This document shows positions 30,681 to 40,148 of a stretch of DNA of 40,148 nt, piece after piece. The stretch lies in NCBI GenBank assembly GCA_900550235.1, contig URRQ01000020.1:1-40148 (forward strand), in the 5' to 3' direction. Numbering within the stretch: the stretch's first letter is position 1; each line of letters starts with the position of its first letter. The position numbers and the translations under genes are program-made. Below the pieces are notes generated by a model. That model was not told the DNA's origin, did no database searches, and was given only the letters and a program-made list of their open reading frames with translations. Origin of the DNA: an uncultured Lachnospiraceae bacterium (GTDB lineage: Bacteria; Bacillota; Clostridia; Lachnospirales; Lachnospiraceae).

Positions 30681-32053
30681 CCCATTCGCTTTTCTTCTAT
30701 TACATGCTTATAAATGTTCCTTAATAAACTAATAGAAATATCTAAATCGGCATCTTCGACTATACGTTCACTATCAGGATGATCTATAGCATTTCTAATG
30801 AATACAGGAAGTGTATAATAATGATTATATGATGTATCCTCTCTTTCATGTTTTTCTGAATTATATTCTTTGCGTCCTTTTATATATTGATCTATAGATG
30901 CGATTTTATTATTCACGTTGCTTCCTTTCATATTACATAGTGTGTTGTGTAATGCTCCGAATAGTTGAATATGATATTCCCTTTTTTCAACACCAAAGGC
31001 CAAATAATTTATCTCTACACTTGAATACGAACCCAATAATACATTGTCTACTGTCGTTGCTTCAATTCCTGAATCTGATTTTTTTAATAAAATAATTTTT
31101 ACATCATCTCGATTAGCTTTATTCATTGCAGATTGAACAATATATTGAGAATGTGTTGCTATCATCAATTGTGCAATTTGTTTTCCATCTTCATTTGTAA
31201 ATAGATTTCTATAAAATGATAATATCTTTTCCTGCCATTTTGGATGAAGACTTAATTCTGGTTCATCAATAATAATAGTTGAAGCATTTTCAGCATGATA
31301 CAGTAAATCCGTACCTCGAAAAACTATTTGCTGTTCTCCACTACTTAAATCATTAATATCTATTTGTTGTTTTCCGCGCATAAAATAAACTGTATTTTCA
31401 TCCTCTTTGGGGTCTATTCCTATATAAGATAAATCTTCAAACATACTACTATATGCTCTTTTAAATCTTTCTATGCGCGAATTTTTCCTCATATATTCTT
31501 CATATGTATGTTCAAACTGTGGATTCAGCTTCATATATTTTATATATTCACGATTATCTTCTTCCTCCATATCAATTAGTGCTCGTACAACTTCAGAATA
31601 ATTTGCACCCTCTTTTTCATATATATTTTCTACATGACTATCTTGGAATTCATATCTTTTTAACCTTGATTCAAATCCTGATCTAGCCTCAGAAAATAGC
31701 ACTTTCTGCGCACGAATATCATAAGGTTTCTCTATGCATAATTCTGCTCTTTCTAAATTAAAATCACGTTCAGACATTCCGTCTTCTGGTCTAGGATATA
31801 AAGCCTCTTCATCTCTTAAAATCACATGAACATTTTCATTTTTATCAAGATATTTTATCTCCTTTAATGGTGACCATTCTCCCAAGTAACTTCCCTCTTG
31901 AAAATCTTTAATCGTCTTCAAAATTAATGTTTTACCACTTCCATTTTCCCCAGCAAATACAATTGTATTACAAGCTTTCTTATTTTCATTACGAAAATCA
32001 AGTTCTAAATTACCAATTCTTTCAGAATCTTCAAATTTTATATATTCTATCAT
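30677..32053 (-). CDS. ABC/OLD-like AAA ATPase, first gene of a three-gene unit
   Basis: A 458-residue protein with AAGGA 7 bases before the ATG. Walker A is FAGENGSGKT near residues 33-42. NDLSSGEQQIVF is the ABC signature, STIIIDEPELSLHPKWQ Walker B and D-loop, and MIATHSQYIVQSA the H-loop. The insertion between Walker A and the signature is long and helical but not an SMC-length coiled coil. The C-terminal approx. 90 residues after the ATPase core are of unknown fold. Its stop overlaps the GTG of the HEPN-like gene. Such ATPases gate toxic partners in PrrC/RloC-, PARIS- and Abi-type systems; membership of a named type is not shown. Confidence 0.85.
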   Translation of the reverse strand: MIEYIKFEDSERIGNLELDFRNENKKACNTIVFAGENGSGKTLILKTIKDFQEGSYLGEWSPLKEIKYLDKNENVHVILRDEEALYPRPEDGMSERDFNLERAELCIEKPYDIRAQKVLFSEARSGFESRLKRYEFQDSHVENIYEKEGANYSEVVRALIDMEEEDNREYIKYMKLNPQFEHTYEEYMRKNSRIERFKRAYSSMFEDLSYIGIDPKEDENTVYFMRGKQQIDINDLSSGEQQIVFRGTDLLYHAENASTIIIDEPELSLHPKWQEKILSFYRNLFTNEDGKQIAQLMIATHSQYIVQSAMNKANRDDVKIILLKKSDSGIEATTVDNVLLGSYSSVEINYLAFGVEKREYHIQLFGALHNTLCNMKGSNVNNKIASIDQYIKGRKEYNSEKHEREDTSYNHYYTLPVFIRNAIDHPDSERIVEDADLDISISLLRNIYKHVIEEKRMG

Positions 32054-32207
32054 TCTAAAATCCTTATGTTATAATTGTCGTATAGTTGCTTAATGATTTA
32101 TCAATATAATTTTTGTAAAATATCGTCCTTTCTTTCTCCTGCTAATTTACCATATTTAAATGATTCCATTTTCTATTAAATTTCTCCAATATTCCTTATA
32201 TCTACTT

Positions 32208-35200
32208 CTATTTTTTTACAAGATCATAATACTCACCTATCAATTTTTTATATTCTTCAATAATTACTTTTTCATCTTGTTTTGGATATTTACCGTTTTC
32301 CTTTACATATTGTACCAAGTTTGAAAAAAGCTTTTGATTAACAATATATTCAATAAAATGTTCTTTAGAATATTCATTAATTTTTTTATTGTCGTTAAAT
32401 GTTATTGGTGAAATTATTTTCCATCTACTAAATTCACCACCTCGTATAAAAATGTTTTTTATTTCGACTGCCAATTTAGCAAATTCATCAAATGCAGGTA
32501 TTGCCTTTCGCATAATACTTACTCCTAAAGCATTACTTTCGTTTTCATGAACAAGTTTTTTTATTAAACACGCCCTAGTATATTTGTCTGGTTTATATAA
32601 ATTATCTTCTAAATGTGTAACACATATATTAAGATTTTTACCATTATCTATTTTTAAATAAAATTTATTATGTTTCATTTTCGAAAAGATATTTTTTATT
32701 TTATTATCAATAATAATTAATTTATATTTTTCTTTTTCTTCTAAAAAATGATTTAATAAATTCACAGCCTTTTCCTCAGTTAACTCTTCTTTAGTAAATG
32801 GATTCATTGTGATATCTTCTTCTATATAGGGAATCTTATAAAACTCATTTTTGATATCATACAATGAACAATTATCGACTTCATATTCCTTTGTCTCTTC
32901 ATTATATCGAATAATTCTGATATCTTCATCTTTTGATACCATTTCTGAAAAATATTCTGGAAAACATTGTTTATAAAAAGGTGCAGTAATCAATAAAACA
33001 TCTACTATATTCCCTTGCTCTTTTTTCGTTAACTCTTCAATATTTTTCTTTTTTTGTGTTAATAATTTCAAAAATTCTCCTATTAAATAATATATATTTT
33101 CATAAATCTCAAGAACTATATCCTCTGTTAATTCTTCTCTGTTTAAAGAAAGTGCCTCCTTTGCTGTATAGTCATACAAATCTATATCAATCGAAAAACA
33201 AGCAAACTGTTGCTGGTTTATTTTATGTTTTTTCACTTGTTTTCCTTTAAAATTCACATTAATAGTTCCTCTTTGATATTTTTGAATTACTATTGTATAC
33301 AAATTATTTTTGTACCAAAAATCAATTTTATCATATTTATTACTTAACAAATAATAATAACCTTGCTCAGATTGTTCTCTAGGAAAATCCCCATTTTCTG
33401 ATATTTTAGCCGGAATATTCTCTGAAAAATCTGCGCTTTCTGAATTTACAGAAATTTCAAAAAAACTACTATCACATTCTTCAAATATTGCTTCTATAAT
33501 TTTATATATTACTATACAATTTGTTTCAAATGGTTCTATTTTTGAAAGCTTTTCTGCTGTATATCCTAAAATTTTAAAAGAAAAGTTCAAATCATTTTGA
33601 ATTTCAATTTCAACACTGCTTCCCCTTGCTATTTTTTCCTTAATAGGTTCTACATTTACATACCCTTCTTGTTTTCCAGATTTAAATGTCATTTTATATG
33701 AACCATTTTCATTCGAATTCGTATAAATTATAATCTTGTCTGTTGCCATAAAACAAGATTGTAATCCTATACCAAAATTGGCCGTAGGTCTTAACCAAAC
33801 AGGCATGCTTTCTATTTCTTTTTTCCTTTCTTTTTGCTGAAAATAACTTTGTCCAACATTACAAATTGCTTTCAATGAATCTAAAGAAATACCTGTCCCG
33901 TGATCAGTTACTGAGATTACTGCATTATTGTCAATATTTCTTTCAACACTAATTGAAATAGAATAAATTTGATATATCCATTCTGGTATATCACAAGGCA
34001 TTAATGTACCTTCATCTACCATCGTTTTATCTATACCATTTGTACAATAATACATACCACTAACAATATCGCGCCACATCTGTATTTTTGTTGCATCTTC
34101 TGCATTTTGAACGATTTCTCTAATACATGAAAATTTATCTTCATAAATAGATGATCCTTCCAAAATTTCAAATGCTTTATTTTGAGAAATACCGAATTTT
34201 AAATTGCTTAATTCATTTAGATCTTCTATTCCATTCCTTAAAATTTTATATGGTGCCAACTTAGGTGGATATCCAAATTCTTCTGTAGCAATTTCACGCC
34301 AATTTAAATGCATTAATTCAATTTCATTTTTGAGCGAATCATACCATCTTCTAGTTTCCCTATATACTGCATCATTTGGACAGTCTGCTTCTACTTCTAT
34401 TAAATCATTACTTATTAAAACATGTTTTGTGGCTTCATGTTTTTCATAATGAACTTTTGAATCATTTGGCATCTTTCCAAATATTTTTTCACCATATGGA
34501 TTAAATCTTCCATTATCTAAATCTAGAACATCCCCTAACCTTAATAAACTTGCAATCAAACGTGGATGTACATAATCACCTTTAAATCCATTTGCAATTT
34601 TATGTAGCTTATATATATCATCAAATGGTTTTGTATGCATTGCACTTATTTCTGCTATTAACGAAACAAACCTTTTTTTGACCAACCCATTATGTCCAAT
34701 GTCTATTCCCCAGATATTATTTATGTCTAACAAATAATTCTTTGAAAAAGAGCCATGTTGCCATCTACAATATTTTGAAATCAATAATGTTACTGCAGAT
34801 TTTACTTCAAGTGGCCAATCTTTCTGAAAGTGTTTTTCATTTTTGCTGTCAAATAATACAATATCTGCTGCATTTTTAAAATCTTCATCATTACCATTAT
34901 GTTGTTCTTCTAAAAATTCTTGAAAATCTTGGGATGTCCAAAAATCATGAATTTGTGATTCCAAAATAACCATTCCAAAATCATGTAAATATGAAACATG
35001 CAGTAATAGCCATAAATCTGTAGGCGACAAATTTTCAATATTTTTATTTCCAAGAGATTTTTCAATATTTAATAAAATACTTTCTGAATGCGTATGATCA
35101 TGAAAACTATAATGCGGATAATCCTTAATAATTGCATTTAATATTGGTTCAAGTGTTTTTTTATTCAAATTCCATGTTGACCAAAGTTCTGCATATTCTG

Positions 35201-35258
35201 GATTATCATTTGAAATTTTATGTAACTGTTCTTCTATACTAATTATTTTTTTGTACAT
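32208..35258 (-). CDS. HD phosphohydrolase-HSP90-like (GHKL) ATPase fusion
   Basis: A 1016-residue protein with AAAGGA 7 bases before the ATG. The N-terminal HD domain has FHDHTHSES (H53, H57) and H92-D93 in SYLHDFGMV; IASLLRLGDVLDLDNGRF near residue 235 is another typical HD-family stretch. From about residue 360 a Bergerat-fold ATPase follows: N-box IREIVQNAEDAT with N385, SVTDHGTGIS (D452, G454, G456), and NFGIGLQSCFMA (G496, G498). The order and spacing are like HSP90/sacsin rather than histidine kinases. EALSLNREEL near residue 700 resembles the HSP90 middle-domain catalytic Arg segment. The last 300 residues are unrecognised. It follows the STAND gene by 117 bases. Confidence 0.85.
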   Translation of the reverse strand: MYKKIISIEEQLHKISNDNPEYAELWSTWNLNKKTLEPILNAIIKDYPHYSFHDHTHSESILLNIEKSLGNKNIENLSPTDLWLLLHVSYLHDFGMVILESQIHDFWTSQDFQEFLEEQHNGNDEDFKNAADIVLFDSKNEKHFQKDWPLEVKSAVTLLISKYCRWQHGSFSKNYLLDINNIWGIDIGHNGLVKKRFVSLIAEISAMHTKPFDDIYKLHKIANGFKGDYVHPRLIASLLRLGDVLDLDNGRFNPYGEKIFGKMPNDSKVHYEKHEATKHVLISNDLIEVEADCPNDAVYRETRRWYDSLKNEIELMHLNWREIATEEFGYPPKLAPYKILRNGIEDLNELSNLKFGISQNKAFEILEGSSIYEDKFSCIREIVQNAEDATKIQMWRDIVSGMYYCTNGIDKTMVDEGTLMPCDIPEWIYQIYSISISVERNIDNNAVISVTDHGTGISLDSLKAICNVGQSYFQQKERKKEIESMPVWLRPTANFGIGLQSCFMATDKIIIYTNSNENGSYKMTFKSGKQEGYVNVEPIKEKIARGSSVEIEIQNDLNFSFKILGYTAEKLSKIEPFETNCIVIYKIIEAIFEECDSSFFEISVNSESADFSENIPAKISENGDFPREQSEQGYYYLLSNKYDKIDFWYKNNLYTIVIQKYQRGTINVNFKGKQVKKHKINQQQFACFSIDIDLYDYTAKEALSLNREELTEDIVLEIYENIYYLIGEFLKLLTQKKKNIEELTKKEQGNIVDVLLITAPFYKQCFPEYFSEMVSKDEDIRIIRYNEETKEYEVDNCSLYDIKNEFYKIPYIEEDITMNPFTKEELTEEKAVNLLNHFLEEKEKYKLIIIDNKIKNIFSKMKHNKFYLKIDNGKNLNICVTHLEDNLYKPDKYTRACLIKKLVHENESNALGVSIMRKAIPAFDEFAKLAVEIKNIFIRGGEFSRWKIISPITFNDNKKINEYSKEHFIEYIVNQKLFSNLVQYVKENGKYPKQDEKVIIEEYKKLIGEYYDLVKK

Positions 35259-35375
35259 TTATTTATCCTTTCGAAATTCAATAAATATCTTTTATTTACA
35301 TGCATTTAATCCGTTTAAAGACAAAATAGTTATTTCTTGGTATATAGGTATATACTACTTTAAGCTAAAATCTTA

Positions 35376-38300
35376 TTAATGAATTCTAAACTCATCCAAC
35401 AATACTGCTGCTTTTTCATTCCCTATTTCAGTCAAGGAACTCAATATGTTTTCATAAGCATTAATCAATTTTTCATCTTTTTTTATTTCATCACTATAAT
35501 TTACAAATGCTTTAAGAATAATCATATCAACTATTGTCTGTTCATCTTGAACGTCTTTAAAGAATTTTTCCTTACCAGGTGATATAGTAGCATCAAAACA
35601 CTCACTCAATCCTATTAATATATCAGGTAAAAGTTCATCAATATTAAGCATATAAACAGTTCTTAACACATCTCTCAAATGAATCTTTCCATACTTACAA
35701 AGTTGATTATTGATAAAACATTTGTCTTTATAACTATATTGTGCTTTTACTTTATTAACATCCCAGCTATTATATCTGGTTACACATAAGAATAAACTCT
35801 TTTCTAGCTCCATTCTTACCCATTCTTCTGGAATTGCTTCTATATATTTCTCGAGCATATTAATTTTTGTTTCTATATCTGATCTCTTCCCTTTTTCTCT
35901 AAATCCATCAATATAAGCACTTAAAAATCCACCAAAAATATCTTTGTAAAATTCAATTGTATCTATAGTAAATTTTGAAAAATCGATATTACTAAATAGC
36001 ACATCATATAACGGTTCTGCATTCTTTCCCAATAATCTTAATTGATATTGAAAAAATGTAGAAATAGAATGTTCTTTAAATGTATCTATTATTTCATGTG
36101 CTTGTCTTTTCGAAACATCTGCATTCCAAATTTCAATCATACATATTACAATATTTTTGATAACAAGAGCCATTTTTTCATCTTCTATATCAAGTCCACA
36201 ATGCGGCAATTGGCACAAAATTCCTATATCATAATTATCAATATCAAAATCAGATAAATCCGCTTCAAAATTCTTAAATAAATAATTCCTTATTATCATT
36301 TCTTTTTGATTTTCATATAGCTCCGTTCCATTCTTTGATATATGATAATCAACACCTTTTAATCTAGGTATCATATTAGGAACAAAGTCAAATTTCTCAT
36401 TGTCTTTATGTACCTCTATATACTCAGCATTGAATCTTTGATGATTCATTTCATCCTCTGATAATTTAACAATTGTATTAAAAAAACGTTTTGCATATTT
36501 CTTATTCAATCTCAAAAAACAAACTGCTGAATCAGAAATTTTTTCAATTAATCCACTGTGTTCTTCATTCAGAAAACTATTAAGAATAATGGATAAAATG
36601 TGTTCTTCATGGATAGGATCAATTTCCTCTTTTAACTGCATCCAAAGCTGTCCTGTCACGTCCATATTAGCTATATATGAACCATTGCCCTTATCAAATA
36701 TCTTGGAGAATCGCTTAAGCCATTCTCCAATTAAATTATTCCTTTGTTTTTTTGAAATATCCGTTTTAGTTAATGCACCAGCAATCAATATAATCAATGT
36801 ATCTTCATATTGCATATCCAGTAAATCATTTTCTTGCATTCTTTCAAGTAATTCATCAATTAATTGGATAATGTCATCTGTTTTAATCTCATTATTTTTC
36901 ACATTTTCAACTAAATTATTAAGTGACTTATTTATTTTCTTTATTGGTTTACTTGCTTCTTCATTTTTTTGAACTATTTTTTGTGGCTCACCTTGTATTT
37001 GTGTCTCAAGTAATAAGGTATTTTCATTTACTTGTGTCATAATTGCATTTCTTGCATCCATCTTTTGAATTTGCAAATTCTCATTAGGACACATTTTTTC
37101 ATCAAAAATAGAATACAAATAATCTACCGTTACATTGCATTTACTTTTTATTTTTTCATCTCCATATAAATATGAATCTATAACGTACTGCTGTAATGAT
37201 TTAGCACATTTTTCATCTTTTTCATAACGACTATTAATTTGGGATAATCCAAATGACATTAAAATCTGCTTTTCTAATAACTCTTTTGTTGGATTATGAA
37301 GATAATTTTCATAACGTCGAATATCCCAATATATAAGTTCCATACTAGATGCCAATTCTACTGCATATCCAGAAAGCTCTTTTTCAAAATTCATACCAAT
37401 TGTTTCAACCACAGATAATAACAATATATTATTTGATTTTTCATAAATTGTTTTTCTTATATATTCGGCTAATTTCTTTGCATATGTCCTATCAGAAGTA
37501 TTTGTTATTGTGTTCACTATTGTTCTTTTAATAACATAAATAATGTCACCTAAAATAGCTGGAACTAAACGTTCCATTGTATCTGCTAACCATAAATTTT
37601 CATTACCAAAATACAATTTCTTTTCATTTTGATCTGCAAAGAAAATCTCTATTTTTCTTATTCCTTCTGGATTATTTTTTGCAAAACAAGCTACAGATTT
37701 ATTCAAAAAATCAATTGCCCAATTAAACCCTTTAATAAAATTATATCGCATAATGTACCAAATAAAAGGTGTATCAAACACACTATTATTGGCATAATTA
37801 TCAGCTTTATCCGATAAGCCATATGCTTTAACTTTATTAAAATCATCTTCATAGTATGAAAAAGGTCTTCTTAATTTTCTATATGTCCATAAAGTTTCTG
37901 CTACTTCGCATGCTAATTCTGGCAATTCAATAACAAACCTCGGATTATAATTTTTTATAATAGCTTCTAAAATATCTTCCGATACGCTATCTGATCTATT
38001 CAAATCAGAGCGATATTCTTCAAGCATTCTATGAACAAATCCACATAACCATTCTTTAGATGCCTTAGGCATCTTAGAAACTATCAAAAAGAGTTTTACT
38101 AATTCTTTCGAATACAAATATGCCTTTCCATTTTTGCATTTTTCAATTAATTCATCTATATAGCCAATTATTATTTCACAAGCTTTCTTCTCAACATCAA
38201 TCATTCTGTTTTCAAAGTTTGAATAATCATCACATAATTTAATCAACGATTCCTTATATCTCTCGTCTACTATCAATTCTTTTGATGCTATTTTAATTAA

Positions 38301-40040
38301 ATTTTCACGAGCAGCTCCTATCGGTCTTATACTCATTGATAATTTTGGAATATGGATAATCCTCGCTTCAAAAGCAAAAAGATTAGTCACATTTAATAAC
38401 TCCCCAATTACATCTTTACTCAATAATTCGCTGGATTCTTCAAAAAACAATCCACAATATTTTGATTTTACAATTCCAATCTCAGTTTCTTTCTTCCAAT
38501 TTTCTTTAATATTTGTGTCTATTAATAATGAATAAATAAATTTTTCTCTTGTAGACTGTATAAATAATTTATTCGATACCCATATTTGATATCGTCTATA
38601 AATACAACGCCCTATTTTTTCAATTTCAGTAAAAAATATATTATAATTACCAGAACATGATTCAAATTTTTTATCAATGAATCTTTCAAAACAAATATCT
38701 TCAAAAATATCATATTTCAAACGAATTGTATTCCCATTTTCTACAATTATGCCCTCCGAAATTAATGCTTCCAGTATTTTACTATCAATAATATCTTTAT
38801 CGACACCAACTAAAAAATTTATAGCACGAGTGAAAACGATATTTTCAACAGCTTCCCTAACCATACTTGAAGTTATTCCATATTTAGCACATTTATCTTT
38901 TAAACATAATATTTTTTCCCATATTAATAATCTAAAGCTATTTTCATCCTTTATATTTTCTTCGACAAAACCACCAGATATAATCAAATTAATATAAAAT
39001 GGTAACCTAAATAAATCCGAATATTTTTTATGTTGTTGCAAAGATTTAATAATCGGATATTTTTTTGCAATATTATTTAGTTCTTCCGTCGTTAATTCTG
39101 GTGTTTCATAAATAGTAATTCTATATTTAGTGTCTATTTTAAAAAAAGCTGTACTATCAGTGCTTCTACAGGACGTTATAATAAATACATTCTCATATTT
39201 ATCAGCCAGTCTATAAATCTCTTGAAGAGAAATGAATGCATTTTCTCCACAATCAGCAATAAATTCTATAGCATCAATAAAAATATACAATCTCTGTTTC
39301 CCTAACCAAAGAATTGCATCCTCAACATCACAACCCCATATTTCATTTAGTGTTTTTCCTAATGCTAAATTTTCTGCTCTAGTAGCTAAAACATATTCTT
39401 TCTCTATTAATAATTTTTTACAAATGACTGATTTCCCTGAACCTGCATTCCCCTGAATTGATATTATTTTATTCGAACCCAATTTTATAGAATCTATAAA
39501 TTCTGTTCTATTTATCTCATATTCTCCATTTATATATTCTTCAATATTAGCAAGTTCAATATCTTTACTTCTTTCAACAGCTCGCAAAAACTTCTTTATA
39601 TTTTCTTTCTCCGGCTGTACTTGTATTTCTTCTAATTTATCCATTACTTTAGAAAAATCTGAAGACATTTCATTATGGAGAACTTTTTCTCCTGGTGACA
39701 TAAGAGATTTTGTATATACATTATACGCAATTATAATTTCCCTAATAAACTGTTCTATTTCTTCTCTGTCTTCATATTCAATTTGAGTATTATTTTCAAA
39801 AAATTTCTGAACAATTTCATCAATCTCTTTCTCAGAGAAAATATGATCTTGATACTTTTCTCTCATATCCATCTTAAATTTATCAAGACATGATTGCACC
39901 ACAGGATTATCTGAATTCCAATCATTCAGATTAGGTCCTTTCTTCTTAACTTTTTCTTTTATAAGTGTAATCCAACTTCGTCCAGCTTCTTCAATTGTAA
40001 GTATTGAACTGATTAGACCTATTACTGCTACATGATCCAT
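35376..40040 (-). CDS. Large STAND/NACHT-like P-loop NTPase
   Basis: A 1554-residue protein with AAGGTG 9 bases before the ATG. The first 190 residues are helical (RSWITLIKEKVKKK, EEIEQFIREIIIAYNVYT) and end in a coiled-coil-like linker; no known effector such as TIR, nuclease or protease is visible. Walker A is G197-S204 in SIQGNAGSGKSVICKK. Walker B is LYIFIDAIEF (D256, E259), followed by a sensor-1 Arg in IITSCRSTDS and a winged-helix-like region near residue 400. More than 1000 residues of irregular helical C-terminus could sense a ligand, as in NLR/Avs proteins. It is the first gene of the HD-HSP90 unit. Confidence 0.8.
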   Translation of the reverse strand: MDHVAVIGLISSILTIEEAGRSWITLIKEKVKKKGPNLNDWNSDNPVVQSCLDKFKMDMREKYQDHIFSEKEIDEIVQKFFENNTQIEYEDREEIEQFIREIIIAYNVYTKSLMSPGEKVLHNEMSSDFSKVMDKLEEIQVQPEKENIKKFLRAVERSKDIELANIEEYINGEYEINRTEFIDSIKLGSNKIISIQGNAGSGKSVICKKLLIEKEYVLATRAENLALGKTLNEIWGCDVEDAILWLGKQRLYIFIDAIEFIADCGENAFISLQEIYRLADKYENVFIITSCRSTDSTAFFKIDTKYRITIYETPELTTEELNNIAKKYPIIKSLQQHKKYSDLFRLPFYINLIISGGFVEENIKDENSFRLLIWEKILCLKDKCAKYGITSSMVREAVENIVFTRAINFLVGVDKDIIDSKILEALISEGIIVENGNTIRLKYDIFEDICFERFIDKKFESCSGNYNIFFTEIEKIGRCIYRRYQIWVSNKLFIQSTREKFIYSLLIDTNIKENWKKETEIGIVKSKYCGLFFEESSELLSKDVIGELLNVTNLFAFEARIIHIPKLSMSIRPIGAARENLIKIASKELIVDERYKESLIKLCDDYSNFENRMIDVEKKACEIIIGYIDELIEKCKNGKAYLYSKELVKLFLIVSKMPKASKEWLCGFVHRMLEEYRSDLNRSDSVSEDILEAIIKNYNPRFVIELPELACEVAETLWTYRKLRRPFSYYEDDFNKVKAYGLSDKADNYANNSVFDTPFIWYIMRYNFIKGFNWAIDFLNKSVACFAKNNPEGIRKIEIFFADQNEKKLYFGNENLWLADTMERLVPAILGDIIYVIKRTIVNTITNTSDRTYAKKLAEYIRKTIYEKSNNILLLSVVETIGMNFEKELSGYAVELASSMELIYWDIRRYENYLHNPTKELLEKQILMSFGLSQINSRYEKDEKCAKSLQQYVIDSYLYGDEKIKSKCNVTVDYLYSIFDEKMCPNENLQIQKMDARNAIMTQVNENTLLLETQIQGEPQKIVQKNEEASKPIKKINKSLNNLVENVKNNEIKTDDIIQLIDELLERMQENDLLDMQYEDTLIILIAGALTKTDISKKQRNNLIGEWLKRFSKIFDKGNGSYIANMDVTGQLWMQLKEEIDPIHEEHILSIILNSFLNEEHSGLIEKISDSAVCFLRLNKKYAKRFFNTIVKLSEDEMNHQRFNAEYIEVHKDNEKFDFVPNMIPRLKGVDYHISKNGTELYENQKEMIIRNYLFKNFEADLSDFDIDNYDIGILCQLPHCGLDIEDEKMALVIKNIVICMIEIWNADVSKRQAHEIIDTFKEHSISTFFQYQLRLLGKNAEPLYDVLFSNIDFSKFTIDTIEFYKDIFGGFLSAYIDGFREKGKRSDIETKINMLEKYIEAIPEEWVRMELEKSLFLCVTRYNSWDVNKVKAQYSYKDKCFINNQLCKYGKIHLRDVLRTVYMLNIDELLPDILIGLSECFDATISPGKEKFFKDVQDEQTIVDMIILKAFVNYSDEIKKDEKLINAYENILSSLTEIGNEKAAVLLDEFRIH

Positions 40041-40148
40041 CCTTTAATTCACCTTCTTCTAATGTAGACTTTGAAATTGTTTGTGTTTGACACACCTCTC
40101 TGTATATTTTTATTAAAATTGCACAAGAAAGCTTGGATTTATCAGCTT

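Noticed and set aside
32208..40040. CRISPR array or other regular short repeats in the AT-rich right end
   Set aside because: The region is filled by two long coding frames; no evenly spaced repeats were seen.
1..40148. tRNA or rRNA genes
   Set aside because: No cloverleaf with a TTCGA-type loop and no rRNA core sequence were noticed on reading either strand, although no covariance search was possible.

Overview
The window looks like a chromosome segment of a low-GC, anaerobic, spore-forming Clostridia member, most likely Lachnospiraceae. The evidence is a glycyl-radical pyruvate formate-lyase under a ZTP riboswitch, CoA-transferase and 2-hydroxyacyl-CoA-dehydratase-type genes, a CotF-like coat protein, and strong AGGAGG ribosome binding sites with some GTG and TTG starts. 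I could not run a search, so the species is not assigned.

Bases 1-13.9 kb are metabolic and housekeeping backbone. In order they hold: a dehydratase-like double-cubane-type protein with its ATPase activator (minus); an NCS2 nucleobase permease (plus); a PaaG-like enoyl-CoA isomerase/hydratase followed by both subunits of a CoA-transferase (minus); a ZTP riboswitch with terminator driving pflA-pflB (plus); a YolD-like/Y-family polymerase pair with a small membrane protein (minus); an AIM24-family protein with an EamA transporter (minus); and a ferritin-like CotF-type protein (minus).

Bases 13.9-24.7 kb are scrambled accessory DNA. A complete IS200/IS605 element (divergent tnpA and tnpB) sits inside an HNH-endonuclease gene whose pieces lie on both sides, and that gene also carries an internal frame-breaking deletion. 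The run deformylase, acidic protein, esterase, methyltransferase, HNH reads as one minus-strand operon. A cassette of a methyltransferase, an AAA ATPase and a possible PD-(D/E)XK partner lies between two 150-bp direct repeats that differ at one base. One repeat continues into a methyltransferase remnant that looks like a microhomology deletion. Further fragments of the methyltransferase, of an EamA transporter and of the zinc-ribbon gene leader lie nearby.

Bases 24.7-40.1 kb are a defence island, all on the minus strand and visibly more AT-rich than the left end towards its far side. It holds: (a) mcrC and mcrB, with an EVE-like reader region in McrB; (b) an ABC/OLD-like AAA ATPase, a HEPN-like protein broken by a one-base frameshift next to a short homopolymer, and an unrecognised 348-residue protein; (c) a 1016-residue protein that joins an HD phosphohydrolase domain to an HSP90-type (GHKL) ATPase; and (d) a 1554-residue STAND/NACHT-like P-loop NTPase directly upstream of it. 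Pair (c)+(d) puts an NLR-like NTPase next to an HSP90-like ATPase and is the best candidate for an undescribed system. The AAA plus PD-(D/E)XK-like pair at 19.8-21.3 kb and the AAA/HEPN/unknown trio are the next best.
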